A DNA stretch of 64,000 nucleotides, taken from an uncultured Eubacteriales bacterium (GTDB lineage Bacteria > Bacillota > Clostridia > Christensenellales > Aristaeellaceae). The translations under genes and the position numbers were made by a program. The notes under the pieces were generated by a model. That model ran no database searches, was not told where the DNA came from, and saw only the letters and a list, made by a program, of their open reading frames with translations. Location of the stretch: contig CADCHI010000017.1 of the NCBI GenBank assembly GCA_902801165.1, positions 62,001-126,000 of the forward strand. Reading direction: 5' to 3'. This document shows positions 34,199-41,539 of the stretch, piece by piece (within the stretch, counting starts at the first letter, position 1; each line of letters opens with the position of its first letter).

Positions 34199-35212
34199 CT
34201 ACAGGGCCATCTTGTTCTGCAGGTTGCGCTGGGTCTGATCAATGACGACGGCGAGGATGATGACGACGCCGCGGATGATCTTCTGCCAGAACTCGGACAC
34301 GCCGCACATGGTCATGCCGTCGTTGATGACGCCGATGACGAAGGCGCCGACGATGGTGCCCACGATGGTGCCGGAGCCGCCGGCCATGGAGGTGCCGCCC
34401 AGGACGGTGGCCGCGATGGCGTTCATCTCCCAGCCGTCGCCGGAGGCGGGGTGCGCGGCGGACAGCTGCGCGGTGTTGATCAGGCCGATCCACGCGGCGC
34501 AGAAGCCGGAGATCATGTAGACCAGGATCTTCACCCGGTCGGCCTTGATGCCGGACAGGCGGGCGGACTTCTCATTGCCGCCCACGGCCAGGATGTGCCA
34601 GCCCACGGAGGTGCGCTTGAGCAGGATCGCCGCCAGCACCGCCAGCACGGCGAACACGTACACGCCAGCGGGGATGTTCAGCCAGTTGGTGCCCAGGGCC
34701 TTCAGGCCCACGTTGCCCAGGCCCTCATAGCCGGCGATCTTGGAGAAGGTCGCGCCGTTGGAGCGCAGGTTCGCCAGGCCGCGGCAGACGTACATCGTGC
34801 CCAGGGTGGCGATGAAGGCCGCCACGTTCAGCTTGGTGACGATCAGGCCGTTGATCAGGCCGATCAGGCAGCCCGTGAGCAGCATGATCACGATGATGGC
34901 GGGCACGGAGAAGTAGATGGTCTTGCCGCCGATGGTCAGGCCTTCCTGGATCAGTCCGCCGGCCAGCATGCCCACCAGGCCCACCACGGAGCCCACGGAC
35001 AGGTCGATACCGCCGGTGATGATGACGAAGGTCATGCCCAGGGCCAGTATGCCGTACAGCGCAACGTGCTTGGCGACCATCGTCAGCGTGCTGGGCTGCA
35101 GGAAGGAGGAGGACGCGAAGCTGAAGAAGATCACCAGGATGATCAGCACGATAAAGGTGCGGCCCTTCAGCAGCGTCATCAACAGCTGATTGTTGTTCTT
35201 TTTCATATTCAT
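34199..35212 (-). CDS. Sugar ABC transporter permease (RbsC-like)
   Basis: Membrane channel of the pentose/hexose importer. 337 residues, about eight to ten helices, BPD_transp_2 family: FVIITGGIDLSVGSVVGLVG near 60, and AIAATVLGGTSMAGGSGTIVG near 265. The ATG at 35212 has AGGAG five bases upstream; a second ATG follows two codons later. Twelve bases downstream of the ATPase gene. A single permease gene implies a homodimer, unlike the two-permease ytfT/yjfF system at the left. Confidence 0.9.
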   Translation of the reverse strand: MNMKKNNNQLLMTLLKGRTFIVLIILVIFFSFASSSFLQPSTLTMVAKHVALYGILALGMTFVIITGGIDLSVGSVVGLVGMLAGGLIQEGLTIGGKTIYFSVPAIIVIMLLTGCLIGLINGLIVTKLNVAAFIATLGTMYVCRGLANLRSNGATFSKIAGYEGLGNVGLKALGTNWLNIPAGVYVFAVLAVLAAILLKRTSVGWHILAVGGNEKSARLSGIKADRVKILVYMISGFCAAWIGLINTAQLSAAHPASGDGWEMNAIAATVLGGTSMAGGSGTIVGTIVGAFVIGVINDGMTMCGVSEFWQKIIRGVVIILAVVIDQTQRNLQNKMAL

Positions 35213-35224
35213 ACCACTCCTGTC

Positions 35225-36763
35225 TTAAGCGCTCTTGCCCGTGCCGAGGCCGGCGTAGGAGGCGCGAACCAAGTTGTCCTCGGTGATTCCGTCGCCCTCC
35301 AGCTCCGCGGTGCACTTGCCGTTGGAAAGCACGTAGATGCGGTCGGCGATGGCCATGATCTCCTTCAGCTCCGAGGAGATGACGATGATCGAGAGGCCCC
35401 TCTCGGAAAACTCATGGATGATTTCAAAGACCTCGGTCTTGGCGCCGATGTCGATGCCTCGGGAGGGCTCGTCCATCAGCAGCACCGTGGGCTGGGTCAT
35501 CAGGCCCTTGGCGATGACCACCTTCTGCTGGTTGCCGCCGGAGAGCGACAGGATCGGCAGGTGCTTGTCCGCCACCTTGATGTGCAGGTCCTGGATCTGG
35601 GCGTCCACGGCCTTCTCCTCGGCGGGGTAGTTCATCAGAAGTCCCCGGCGGAAGCTCTCCAGCGAGGCCAGCGAGGCGTTCTTGCAGATGTCCAGGCTCT
35701 GCACCAGGCCCTGCCGCTGCCGGTCCTCTGGCACCAGCGCGAAGCCCTTCTTCAGCTGGTCGGCGACGCCGCCCACCCTCATGGGCTTGCCCTGGTAGGT
35801 GATCTCGCCGGTGTGCTCCGGCCGCAGGCCCATCAGACACTCGAACAGCTCGCTGCGGCCCGCGCCCAGCAGGCCATAGATGCCCAGCACCTCGCCCTTC
35901 TTGAGGTACATGCTCACGTCATCCAGCAGCCAGCCGCCGCCGGTCTTGGGCAGGTAGATGTGGTTGAACTCCAGCACCTTCTCGGCGTGCTTCAGGTCGA
36001 TGGAGCGCTGGAAGCGGTGGTACTGGGTGTTCTTGCCCACCATGTTCTCCACGATCCAGGAGAGGGTGATGTCCTTGATGTCGGCGTCGGCCACATACTT
36101 GCCGTCCCGCAGGATGGTCACGTGGTCGCCGATCTCCATGATCTCCTCCAGGCGGTGGGAGATGTACACGATGGAGATGCCCTGCTCCAGCAGCTCGCGC
36201 ATGATCTTGAACAGCACCTTCACCTCCGCCGCCGACAGGGACGAGGTGGGCTCGTCCATGATCAGCACCCGCAGGTCGTTCTCCACCAGGTTCCGCGCGA
36301 TCTCAACCATCTGCTGCTGGCCGACGCGCAGGTCGCCCACCAGGGTGTCCGGCGGAATCTCGTGCTCCAGGCGCTTCAATATCGCCCGCGCGCCCTCCAG
36401 GTGCTTCTTGTCGTCCAGGAAGATGCCCTTTTTCTTCTCGTGGCACATGAAGATGTTCTGGTAGACCGTCAGGTTGGGAAACAGGCTCAGCTCCTGGTGG
36501 ATGATGCCGATGCCCCGGGCCCGGGCGGCGTTGGTGTCCTTGAAGAACACTTCCTCGCCGTCCATGTACATCTTGCCCGCCGAGGGCTGCTCGATGCCGG
36601 CGATCATCTTCATCAGGGTGGACTTGCCCGCGCCGTTTTCGCCGATCAGCACGTTGACCTTGCCCTTCAACAGGTCGAAGGACACCTGGTCCAGCGCCTT
36701 CGTGCCGGGATAGATCTTGTCTATTTTTTCACAGTGGAGCACTACATTGGGATCATCAAACAT
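35225..36763 (-). CDS. Sugar ABC transporter ATP-binding protein (RbsA-like, tandem ABC)
   Basis: Double ABC ATPase for the RbsC-like permease. 512 residues from the ATG at 36763, which has GGAGGG seven bases upstream. The first half has GENGAGKSTLMK and VLIMDEPTSSLS. The second half has LSLSGGNQQKVVIAKGL and VLLMDEPSRGID, with a degenerate Walker A (GLLGAGRSE), as normal in this family. Follows the DUF2291 gene after 14 bases. Confidence 0.9.
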   Translation of the reverse strand: MFDDPNVVLHCEKIDKIYPGTKALDQVSFDLLKGKVNVLIGENGAGKSTLMKMIAGIEQPSAGKMYMDGEEVFFKDTNAARARGIGIIHQELSLFPNLTVYQNIFMCHEKKKGIFLDDKKHLEGARAILKRLEHEIPPDTLVGDLRVGQQQMVEIARNLVENDLRVLIMDEPTSSLSAAEVKVLFKIMRELLEQGISIVYISHRLEEIMEIGDHVTILRDGKYVADADIKDITLSWIVENMVGKNTQYHRFQRSIDLKHAEKVLEFNHIYLPKTGGGWLLDDVSMYLKKGEVLGIYGLLGAGRSELFECLMGLRPEHTGEITYQGKPMRVGGVADQLKKGFALVPEDRQRQGLVQSLDICKNASLASLESFRRGLLMNYPAEEKAVDAQIQDLHIKVADKHLPILSLSGGNQQKVVIAKGLMTQPTVLLMDEPSRGIDIGAKTEVFEIIHEFSERGLSIIVISSELKEIMAIADRIYVLSNGKCTAELEGDGITEDNLVRASYAGLGTGKSA

Positions 36764-36777
36764 TGCGCGCCCTCCTG

Positions 36778-37365
36778 TCATTCAATGGTGATGGCGATCG
36801 GCGTAATCGTCACCTCGCTGCCGGAGGCGACCGCAGCGCCGGTGATGGTCACGGTCTTGCCCACCACGCCGTCGTCGATGGCCAGCGGGGCCACCACCAG
36901 CTCATGCAGCTGGCTGTTCAGCGCCTTGGCGTAGGCGCTCCACTCGGTCTGGTTGGTGAAGTCGGCGAAGGCCTTCACGGACTGCACGTCGCGCACGGCG
37001 GTGCCGGAGTAGATGCTGCCCAGCTGGACGACGAAGGTCTTGTCGCCGCTGTAGCCCTCGGGCACCACGGCGATGGAGTTCTTCTTGCCGTTGGCCTTGG
37101 AGATGAACTCGGTGACGCTGCCCTTCAGCGTCACGGCCTTGCCGTCGCCCAGGGCGTCCAGGTCCACCGCGCCGATGTCCTGGGCCGCGGTGGTGATCTC
37201 ATCGACGATGGCACTCCAGTCGTCGCTGGAGGACGCGCCGGCGTCGAAGGCCACCTCGCCGGTGTACTGGCCCTCGGTGCCCTTGTCGATGACCTTCGCG
37301 GACAGGCAAAGGAACGCCACCAGCGCCACGCACACTACGATGATGATGATTTTGCTCTTGCTCAT
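36778..37365 (-). CDS. DUF2291 family protein (sugar-transporter-associated)
   Basis: Small membrane-anchored protein found next to some sugar ABC transporters; molecular role unknown. One N-terminal transmembrane helix (KIIIIVVCVALVAFLCLSA), then an extracytoplasmic domain of about 165 residues with the family signature VVQLGSIYSGTAVRDVQSVK near 105 and FTNQTEWSAYAKALNSQ near 132, ending in a small beta domain. The ATG at 37365 follows AAGGAG, giving 195 residues. Located between the binding protein and ATPase genes, so probably a transporter accessory. Confidence 0.85.
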   Translation of the reverse strand: MSKSKIIIIVVCVALVAFLCLSAKVIDKGTEGQYTGEVAFDAGASSSDDWSAIVDEITTAAQDIGAVDLDALGDGKAVTLKGSVTEFISKANGKKNSIAVVPEGYSGDKTFVVQLGSIYSGTAVRDVQSVKAFADFTNQTEWSAYAKALNSQLHELVVAPLAIDDGVVGKTVTITGAAVASGSEVTITPIAITIE

Positions 37366-37381
37366 AATTGACTCCTTCTTG

Positions 37382-37550
37382 AATTGGAATTTGCAGAGCA
37401 AATTCCAAGTTAAGGCAATAGGCAACAGTCATTAGGCAACAGTCAAAATGTGGCTGCCGCGCTTTATCGCGGCATTGATTGAAAACGCGGAAGCGGCTAT
37501 CTGACTAATGCCTGTTGCCTACTGCCTGTTGCCTCAGATCAATTCCAATT
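37382..37550. repeat. Inverted-repeat element F with GGCAACA-type arms
   Basis: Outer termini AATTGGAA (37382) and TTCCAATT (37550). A 9-bp hairpin GGAATTTGC (37386-37406) precedes the left arm of GGCAATA/GGCAACAGTCA units (37412-37445), which pairs out of register with 37502-37534. The core starts AAAATGTGGCTGCCGCG. It shares arm type with element E, three kilobases away. Confidence 0.78.
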
Positions 37551-37567
37551 GATCACACAAATCCGGT

Positions 37568-37609
37568 AAAAAGGCGGGGGTACGCCTTTATTCAAAGCGG
37601 CCCCCCGCC
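37568..37609 (-). terminator. Intercistronic terminator/attenuator after the sugar-binding-protein gene
   Basis: Stem GGCGGGGG (37573-37580) with CCCCCGCC (37602-37609); on the minus strand it is followed by TTTTTACC. Its position just past the binding-protein gene suggests partial termination, raising binding protein relative to the rest of the operon. Confidence 0.7.
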
Positions 37610-37629
37610 GTTCGGGTGTCGATTGGGAA

Positions 37630-38562
37630 TCAGTCGCCGGAGTACACGAAGGCGGACAGCTTGTCCACGTTCTCAGCGGTGATGGCCACGCAGGGCACCA
37701 GCTGCTTCTCGGTCTCGGGCTTGGTGCCGTCCTTGATGTAGGCATCAGCCTGCTGGATGGCCAGCTCGGTGATCGCGGCGATCTGCTGCAGAGCGGTGCC
37801 GACCATCTTGCCGTCCTTGATGTAAGCGGCAGCCTCGTCGGAGCCATCCAGGCCGATGATCTTGATGTCGTCGCGGCCGGCGTCGATGCAAGCCTGGGTC
37901 GCGCCGCAAGCCATGGTGTCGTTGCCGCAGATGATGCCGGTGATTTCCGGATGCTCCTGCAGGATGGCTTCGGTCTTCTCATAGGCCAGGGTCTGGTCCC
38001 AGTTGGCGGACTGCTGCGCCACCATCTCCAGGGTGTCGTACTCGTCGATCACGGCGTGATAGTTGTCGGAACGGACGTGGCAGTTGGTGTCGGACTCCAG
38101 GCCCAGCAGCTCGGCGTACTTGCCCTCGTAGTCCATGGCCTCGACCCACTTCTCGGCGATGGCCGCGGCGCCCTGGGCGTTGTCAGCGACGATCTGGGCG
38201 ATGGCCAGGCCGGACTCGTTGATCTCACGGTCGATCAGGAAGGTGGGGATGCCCGCCTCGGAAGCCATGCGAACGGCCTCGATGGAGGCGTCGGCGCCGG
38301 CGTTGTCGCAGATGATGGCGACGGCCTTGTCGTTGATGGCGGCCTCGAACAGCTGCAGCTGGGTCTGAGCATCGTCGTCATGAGAGAAGCACTTGGCCTC
38401 ATAGCCCAGCGCCTCGGCAGCGGGAGCGCCCACATCCTGCTCGGTCTTGAAGAACGGGTTGGAGGTGGAGGGGGTGATGATGTAGATGATGCCTTCCGCG
38501 GAAGCGGCAGCAAGGCTCATCACCATGATGAGGGCCAGGACGATGGTAAGGATCTTCTTCAT
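37630..38562 (-). CDS. Sugar ABC transporter substrate-binding protein (RbsB-like)
   Basis: Extracytoplasmic sugar receptor. The signal peptide MKKILTIVLALIMVMSLAAASA, with no lipobox, is followed by a Peripla_BP_4 fold. ITPSTSNPFFKTEQDVGAPA is at the mature N-terminus, FLIDREINESGLAIAQIVAD is in the middle, and the hinge segment GIICGNDTMACGATQACIDAG is near 215. 310 residues from the ATG at 38562, which has AAGGAGG upstream. First gene of the isomerase-transketolase-kinase operon, under its own promoter and probably repressed by the divergent LacI protein. Confidence 0.9.
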   Translation of the reverse strand: MKKILTIVLALIMVMSLAAASAEGIIYIITPSTSNPFFKTEQDVGAPAAEALGYEAKCFSHDDDAQTQLQLFEAAINDKAVAIICDNAGADASIEAVRMASEAGIPTFLIDREINESGLAIAQIVADNAQGAAAIAEKWVEAMDYEGKYAELLGLESDTNCHVRSDNYHAVIDEYDTLEMVAQQSANWDQTLAYEKTEAILQEHPEITGIICGNDTMACGATQACIDAGRDDIKIIGLDGSDEAAAYIKDGKMVGTALQQIAAITELAIQQADAYIKDGTKPETEKQLVPCVAITAENVDKLSAFVYSGD

Positions 38563-38587
38563 TAGGGGGTACCTCCTTTTAATTTTC

Positions 38588-38605
38588 GGTCCTCCCGCGA
38601 GGACC
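38588..38605 (-). promoter_or_regulatory. 5'-leader hairpin of the sugar operon
   Basis: Perfect 7-bp stem GGTCCTC/GAGGACC around CCGC, between the operator-like dyad and the ribosome binding site of the binding-protein gene. Confidence 0.45.
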
Positions 38606-38617
38606 ATTGCGGTTCCC

Positions 38618-38633
38618 GCAGCGTTTCCGCTGC
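38618..38633. promoter_or_regulatory. Operator candidate for the LacI-family regulator
   Basis: GCAGCGTTTCCGCTGC, two perfect 6-bp half-sites around TTTC, lies just downstream of the -10 box of the sugar operon. This is a typical roadblock position for LacI-type repressors. Confidence 0.5.
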
Positions 38634-38643
38634 TTTCGAAAAT

Positions 38644-38672
38644 ATTATAGCGTGTCGGTAACTTAATTTCAA
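38644..38672 (-). promoter_or_regulatory. Promoter of the isomerase-transketolase sugar operon
   Basis: TTGAAA (38667-38672) and TATAAT (38644-38649) on the minus strand with a 17-bp spacer, about 80 bp before the binding-protein start. Confidence 0.78.
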
Positions 38673-38955
38673 TAAATAATTTAGTGAATATCTTCTAAAT
38701 TCGCTGAATTCCAGAAATTCCCCGAAGGCGTTCGGGCACAATGCAAGAGAATGTATATTTATATGGTAAGAAAGGAAACCTGCAAATGTTCTTCCCTTTA
38801 CGGCACATTTTCCAAAAGCCTTTTCCTTTGGTGAACCATACATCCCCCAAAAGCCTTCCCCTTTGGGGGACTGAACGCCCGGAAATCAGTCCAGTGGGCT
38901 GTTTTCAGTGAGGTCGGGCCAGCAGGCTCATGGAATGGTGGCAGCCCGTAGGGCT

Positions 38956-39190
38956 GACGGATGAGGTCGAATTTCTACAAGAAATGTGAAAGAGACCGGG
39001 GGGACGGCTTTTCTTGGCGGCATGTTTTCCGAACAAAAACTTCGGCGCTCGAACGCGATGTGGGCGAGCGCCGAAGTTTCTTGTGCCGGGAATCCGCCGC
39101 AAAAAATCCCGTCTCGACATGGAAGGCAGCGAATAGAACTGACGATGCGTGTGAAGCAGTACACTTGTGCAGCATCCGACCTCATCCGTC
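38956..39190. repeat. Nested inverted-repeat element in the operon/regulator gap
   Basis: Outer arms GACGGATGAGGTCG (38956-38969) and CGACCTCATCCGTC (39177-39190) enclose a perfect 15-bp inner stem AAACTTCGGCGCTCG (39037-39079). Flanking sequence carries CAGCCCGTAGGGCTG and three copies of a CCTTCCCC/GGGGAAGG motif (about 38,845, 39,230 and 39,410). The 928-bp gap 38,563-39,490 otherwise contains the promoter, operator candidate and a MITE-like copy; no gene. Confidence 0.7.
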
Positions 39191-39248
39191 TTTCGGCAGA
39201 ATTGCAAGCAATTTCGCCAAAATCCACCTTCCCCAAGGGGGAAGGCTT

Positions 39249-39376
39249 TAGAGTCTGTTTCTAAATTCGGCGAAATGCATTTTCGGCGTCCTGAACTGCA
39301 TTTCAGCGTTGATTTCCCTTGACTTAGCCCACTAAGCCTGCGGGAAGCACATGCCTCATTTTAGAAACACACTCTA
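39249..39376 (-). repeat. MITE-like dispersed repeat, copy 2 (shortened)
   Basis: Ends TAGAGTCTGTTTCTAAAT and TTTAGAAACACACTCTA are imperfect inverted repeats identical in type to copies 1 and 3. Relative to them it is inverted and lacks about 40 bp of the interior. Confidence 0.85.
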
Positions 39377-39490
39377 GGAAAACAGTCTATGGGCATTCGA
39401 TCCCCAAAAGGGGAAGGCTTTTATTCTCCCCGCGCTGCTTCATCACTCATTGACGGATTTCCCCGAATCCCATATAATCAATGTGGGGTG

Positions 39491-40504
39491 ATGGACATGG
39501 CGATCACGGCAAAAGAGCTGGCGGCCCGGCTGGGGCTGTCGGAGGCGGCGGTGTCCCTGGCGCTGAACAACAAGCCGGGCGTGAGCACGGCCACGCGCAA
39601 GCGCGTGCTGGACGCGGCCCGGGAGCTGGGCTTTGACTTCTCCCGGCGAAACGTCTCCTCCACCAGCAAGAAGGGCGCGATCTGCTTCGCCATCTACAAA
39701 AAGAGCGGCGCCGTCGTGGACGACACGCCCTTCTTCTCCTCGGTCTCCGACGGCATCAACGCCTACTGCCGCCAGGAGCGCTACGACTGCGTGATCCGCT
39801 ACCTCTACGAGGACGAGGACCTCTCCGACCAGATCTACACCCTGAGCAGCTCCCAGTTCTCCGGCATCATACTGCTGGCCACCGAGATGGACGAGGCCAC
39901 CCTGCGGTTCTTCTCCCGGATCAAGCTGCCCATGGTGTTCCTGGACGCCTACTTTGAAAAGCTGGACTGCAACTACATCATGATCAACAACATCCAAGGC
40001 GCCTTCATGGCCACGGAATACCTGATCCGCAAGCGCCGGACCCAACCGGGCTACCTGCGCTCGGCCTACTGGATCAGCAACTTCGAGCAGCGGGCCGACG
40101 GCTTCTACAAGGCCATCCGCGCCGCCGGGATGTCCACCTCCAAGTCCCTGGTGCACCGCCTCACCCCCTCCCAGGACGGGGCCTACGCGGACATGCGCCG
40201 CCTGCTGCAGGGCGGTGAGGAGCCCGCCAACTGCTACTTCGCCGACAACGACCTCATCGCCATCGGCGCCATGCAGGCGTTGAAGGAGGCCGGCTACCGC
40301 ATCCCCGAGGACGTGGCCATCATCGGCTTCGACGACCTGCCCGCCTGCGAGTACATGGACCCGACCCTGAGCACCGTAGAGGTGCCGAAGGCGTTCCTGG
40401 GTCAGACCACGGCCATGCGCATCATACAGCTGATCGAAAACAAGGACAGCCCGCCCCTGAAGATCGAGGTCTCCACCCGGCTAAAGCCCCGCAGGAGCGT
40501 GTGA
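39491..40504 (+). CDS. LacI-family transcriptional regulator
   Basis: Sugar-responsive repressor. The N-terminal helix-turn-helix and hinge helix are clear: ITAKELAARLGLSEAAVSLAL then NNKPGVSTATRKRVLDAARELGF. Residues 60-337 form a periplasmic-binding-like effector domain with FADNDLIAIGAMQALKEAGY and EDVAIIGFDDLP. GGGGTG precedes two alternative ATGs (39491, 39497). Divergent from the isomerase-transketolase operon, which has a LacI-like dyad at its promoter, so that operon is the likely target. Confidence 0.9.
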   Translation: MDMAITAKELAARLGLSEAAVSLALNNKPGVSTATRKRVLDAARELGFDFSRRNVSSTSKKGAICFAIYKKSGAVVDDTPFFSSVSDGINAYCRQERYDCVIRYLYEDEDLSDQIYTLSSSQFSGIILLATEMDEATLRFFSRIKLPMVFLDAYFEKLDCNYIMINNIQGAFMATEYLIRKRRTQPGYLRSAYWISNFEQRADGFYKAIRAAGMSTSKSLVHRLTPSQDGAYADMRRLLQGGEEPANCYFADNDLIAIGAMQALKEAGYRIPEDVAIIGFDDLPACEYMDPTLSTVEVPKAFLGQTTAMRIIQLIENKDSPPLKIEVSTRLKPRRSV

Positions 40505-40551
40505 GGCCTTTGCAGAAAAACAGCGTGAATACTCTTTCACCGTATTAAAGA

Positions 40552-40619
40552 AAAGATCCTTCACTTCGTTCAGGATGACAGGCGTGTCGATGTCATCTTG
40601 GCGAAGCGAAGGATCTTTT
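40552..40619. repeat. GATCCTTC palindromic intergenic repeat, copy 1
   Basis: AAAAGATCCTTC ... GAAGGATCTTTT, an inverted repeat with internal TTCAGGATGACA, downstream of the LacI gene. A second copy lies at 52,478. This motif is widespread in gut Firmicutes intergenic DNA. Confidence 0.75.
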
Positions 40620-40654
40620 CGTTGCGTCTTTGATTGGGGATACTGTGAAAGCAA

Positions 40655-40715
40655 CCTCTCCGCCTCGCTGCGCTCGGCACCTCCCCCTGGGAGGGGAGGC
40701 AAGGCTGCCGCGCTC
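40655..40715. repeat. GC-rich dispersed intergenic repeat (CCTCTCCGCC ... GAGGCAAGGCTGCCGCG)
   Basis: The same building blocks occur at 29,028-29,056, 46,870-47,025 and 52,626-52,684. Contains the small dyad CTCCCC/GGGGAG. No coding capacity. Confidence 0.65.
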
Positions 40716-40768
40716 ATACCACAGCCCCTCGGCGCCGCCGCAACCGCGTTATTCGGCGCCCTGTATTT

Positions 40769-40970
40769 TAGAGTGTGTTTCTAAATGCTGGGAGATGCAG
40801 TTTCGAGAGGATTTGGCTGCATTTCAAGGCGATTTCCACGGTGCCGCGTCCCAATCCACGGGATTGTTGTTGCCTTGCAGGCTTAGTGGGGCTAAGTCAA
40901 GGGAAATCAACGCTGAAATGCAGTCAAAGACGCCGAAAATGCGCTTCAGGCATTTTAGAAACAGACTCTA
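40769..40970 (+). repeat. MITE-like dispersed repeat, copy 3 (with insertion)
   Basis: Ends TAGAGTGTGTTTCTAAATGC and GCATTTTAGAAACAGACTCT. About 40 bp longer than copy 1 because of an internal insertion containing CAATCCACGGGATTG. Confidence 0.88.
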
Positions 40971-40992
40971 AGACAGTCTCACCCGTAAACCC

Positions 40993-41511
40993 TCACAGCA
41001 CCGCCGCCGCGGCGTCCGCGATGATCTGCGCGTGATCGAAGGCGATCCCGTCGCCCTCAGGCAGCGCCGGGAAAGCCCTGCCGTTCGCGTCGAAGCGCAC
41101 GTCCATCCAGCAGGCCGCCTCGGCGTCATCCCCCGCCTCGGCATCGATGGTCCCCTCGGGCAGGCGCACGGCGTAGGCCGCCGACACCGTCCAGCCCCGG
41201 GGGTCCCGCCTCGGCGCGCTGTAGATGCCCACCAGGCTGAGGGGCAGCCCGGACACGCCGGTCTCCTCCTCCAGCTCCCGGGCCGCGGACTGCTCCACCC
41301 GCTCACCCTCCTCGGCAAAGCCGCCGGGCAGCGCCCAGCACCCCAGGTACGGATGTCCGCCCCGGCGGATCATCAGCAGCTTCCAGCCCTCGCCCTGGCG
41401 GGCAAACACGGCGATGTCCGCGGTCAGCGCGGGCTTGGGATAGTTCTTCGAGCGGTGCCTCGCGATGGCCTCCGCCTCGGTCAGGCCGTTGCGGTCTCTC
41501 TTTTCACTCAT
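40993..41511 (-). CDS. NUDIX hydrolase
   Basis: Hydrolyses a nucleoside diphosphate linked to X. 172 residues with a full NUDIX box, GGFAEEGERVEQSAARELEE followed by ETGV, near residues 75-98, preceded by YLGCWALPGG. The variant with an upstream RRGGHPYLGCWALPGG is typical of ADP-ribose pyrophosphatase-like members. The ATG at 41511 has CAGGAGAG upstream. It lies 28 bp downstream of the thioesterase gene and is probably co-transcribed. Confidence 0.88.
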   Translation of the reverse strand: MSEKRDRNGLTEAEAIARHRSKNYPKPALTADIAVFARQGEGWKLLMIRRGGHPYLGCWALPGGFAEEGERVEQSAARELEEETGVSGLPLSLVGIYSAPRRDPRGWTVSAAYAVRLPEGTIDAEAGDDAEAACWMDVRFDANGRAFPALPEGDGIAFDHAQIIADAAAAVL

Positions 41512-41539
41512 GTTCTTCTCTCCTGTTTCCTTATATAAG

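Noticed and set aside
34100-36934. 944-codon plus-strand frame opposite the sugar ABC genes
   Set aside because: Shadow of permease and ATPase; no ribosome site, no recognisable domain.
24235-40970. Insertion sequences
   Set aside because: The dispersed repeats have no transposase or coding remnants; they are annotated as MITE-like or palindromic repeats instead.
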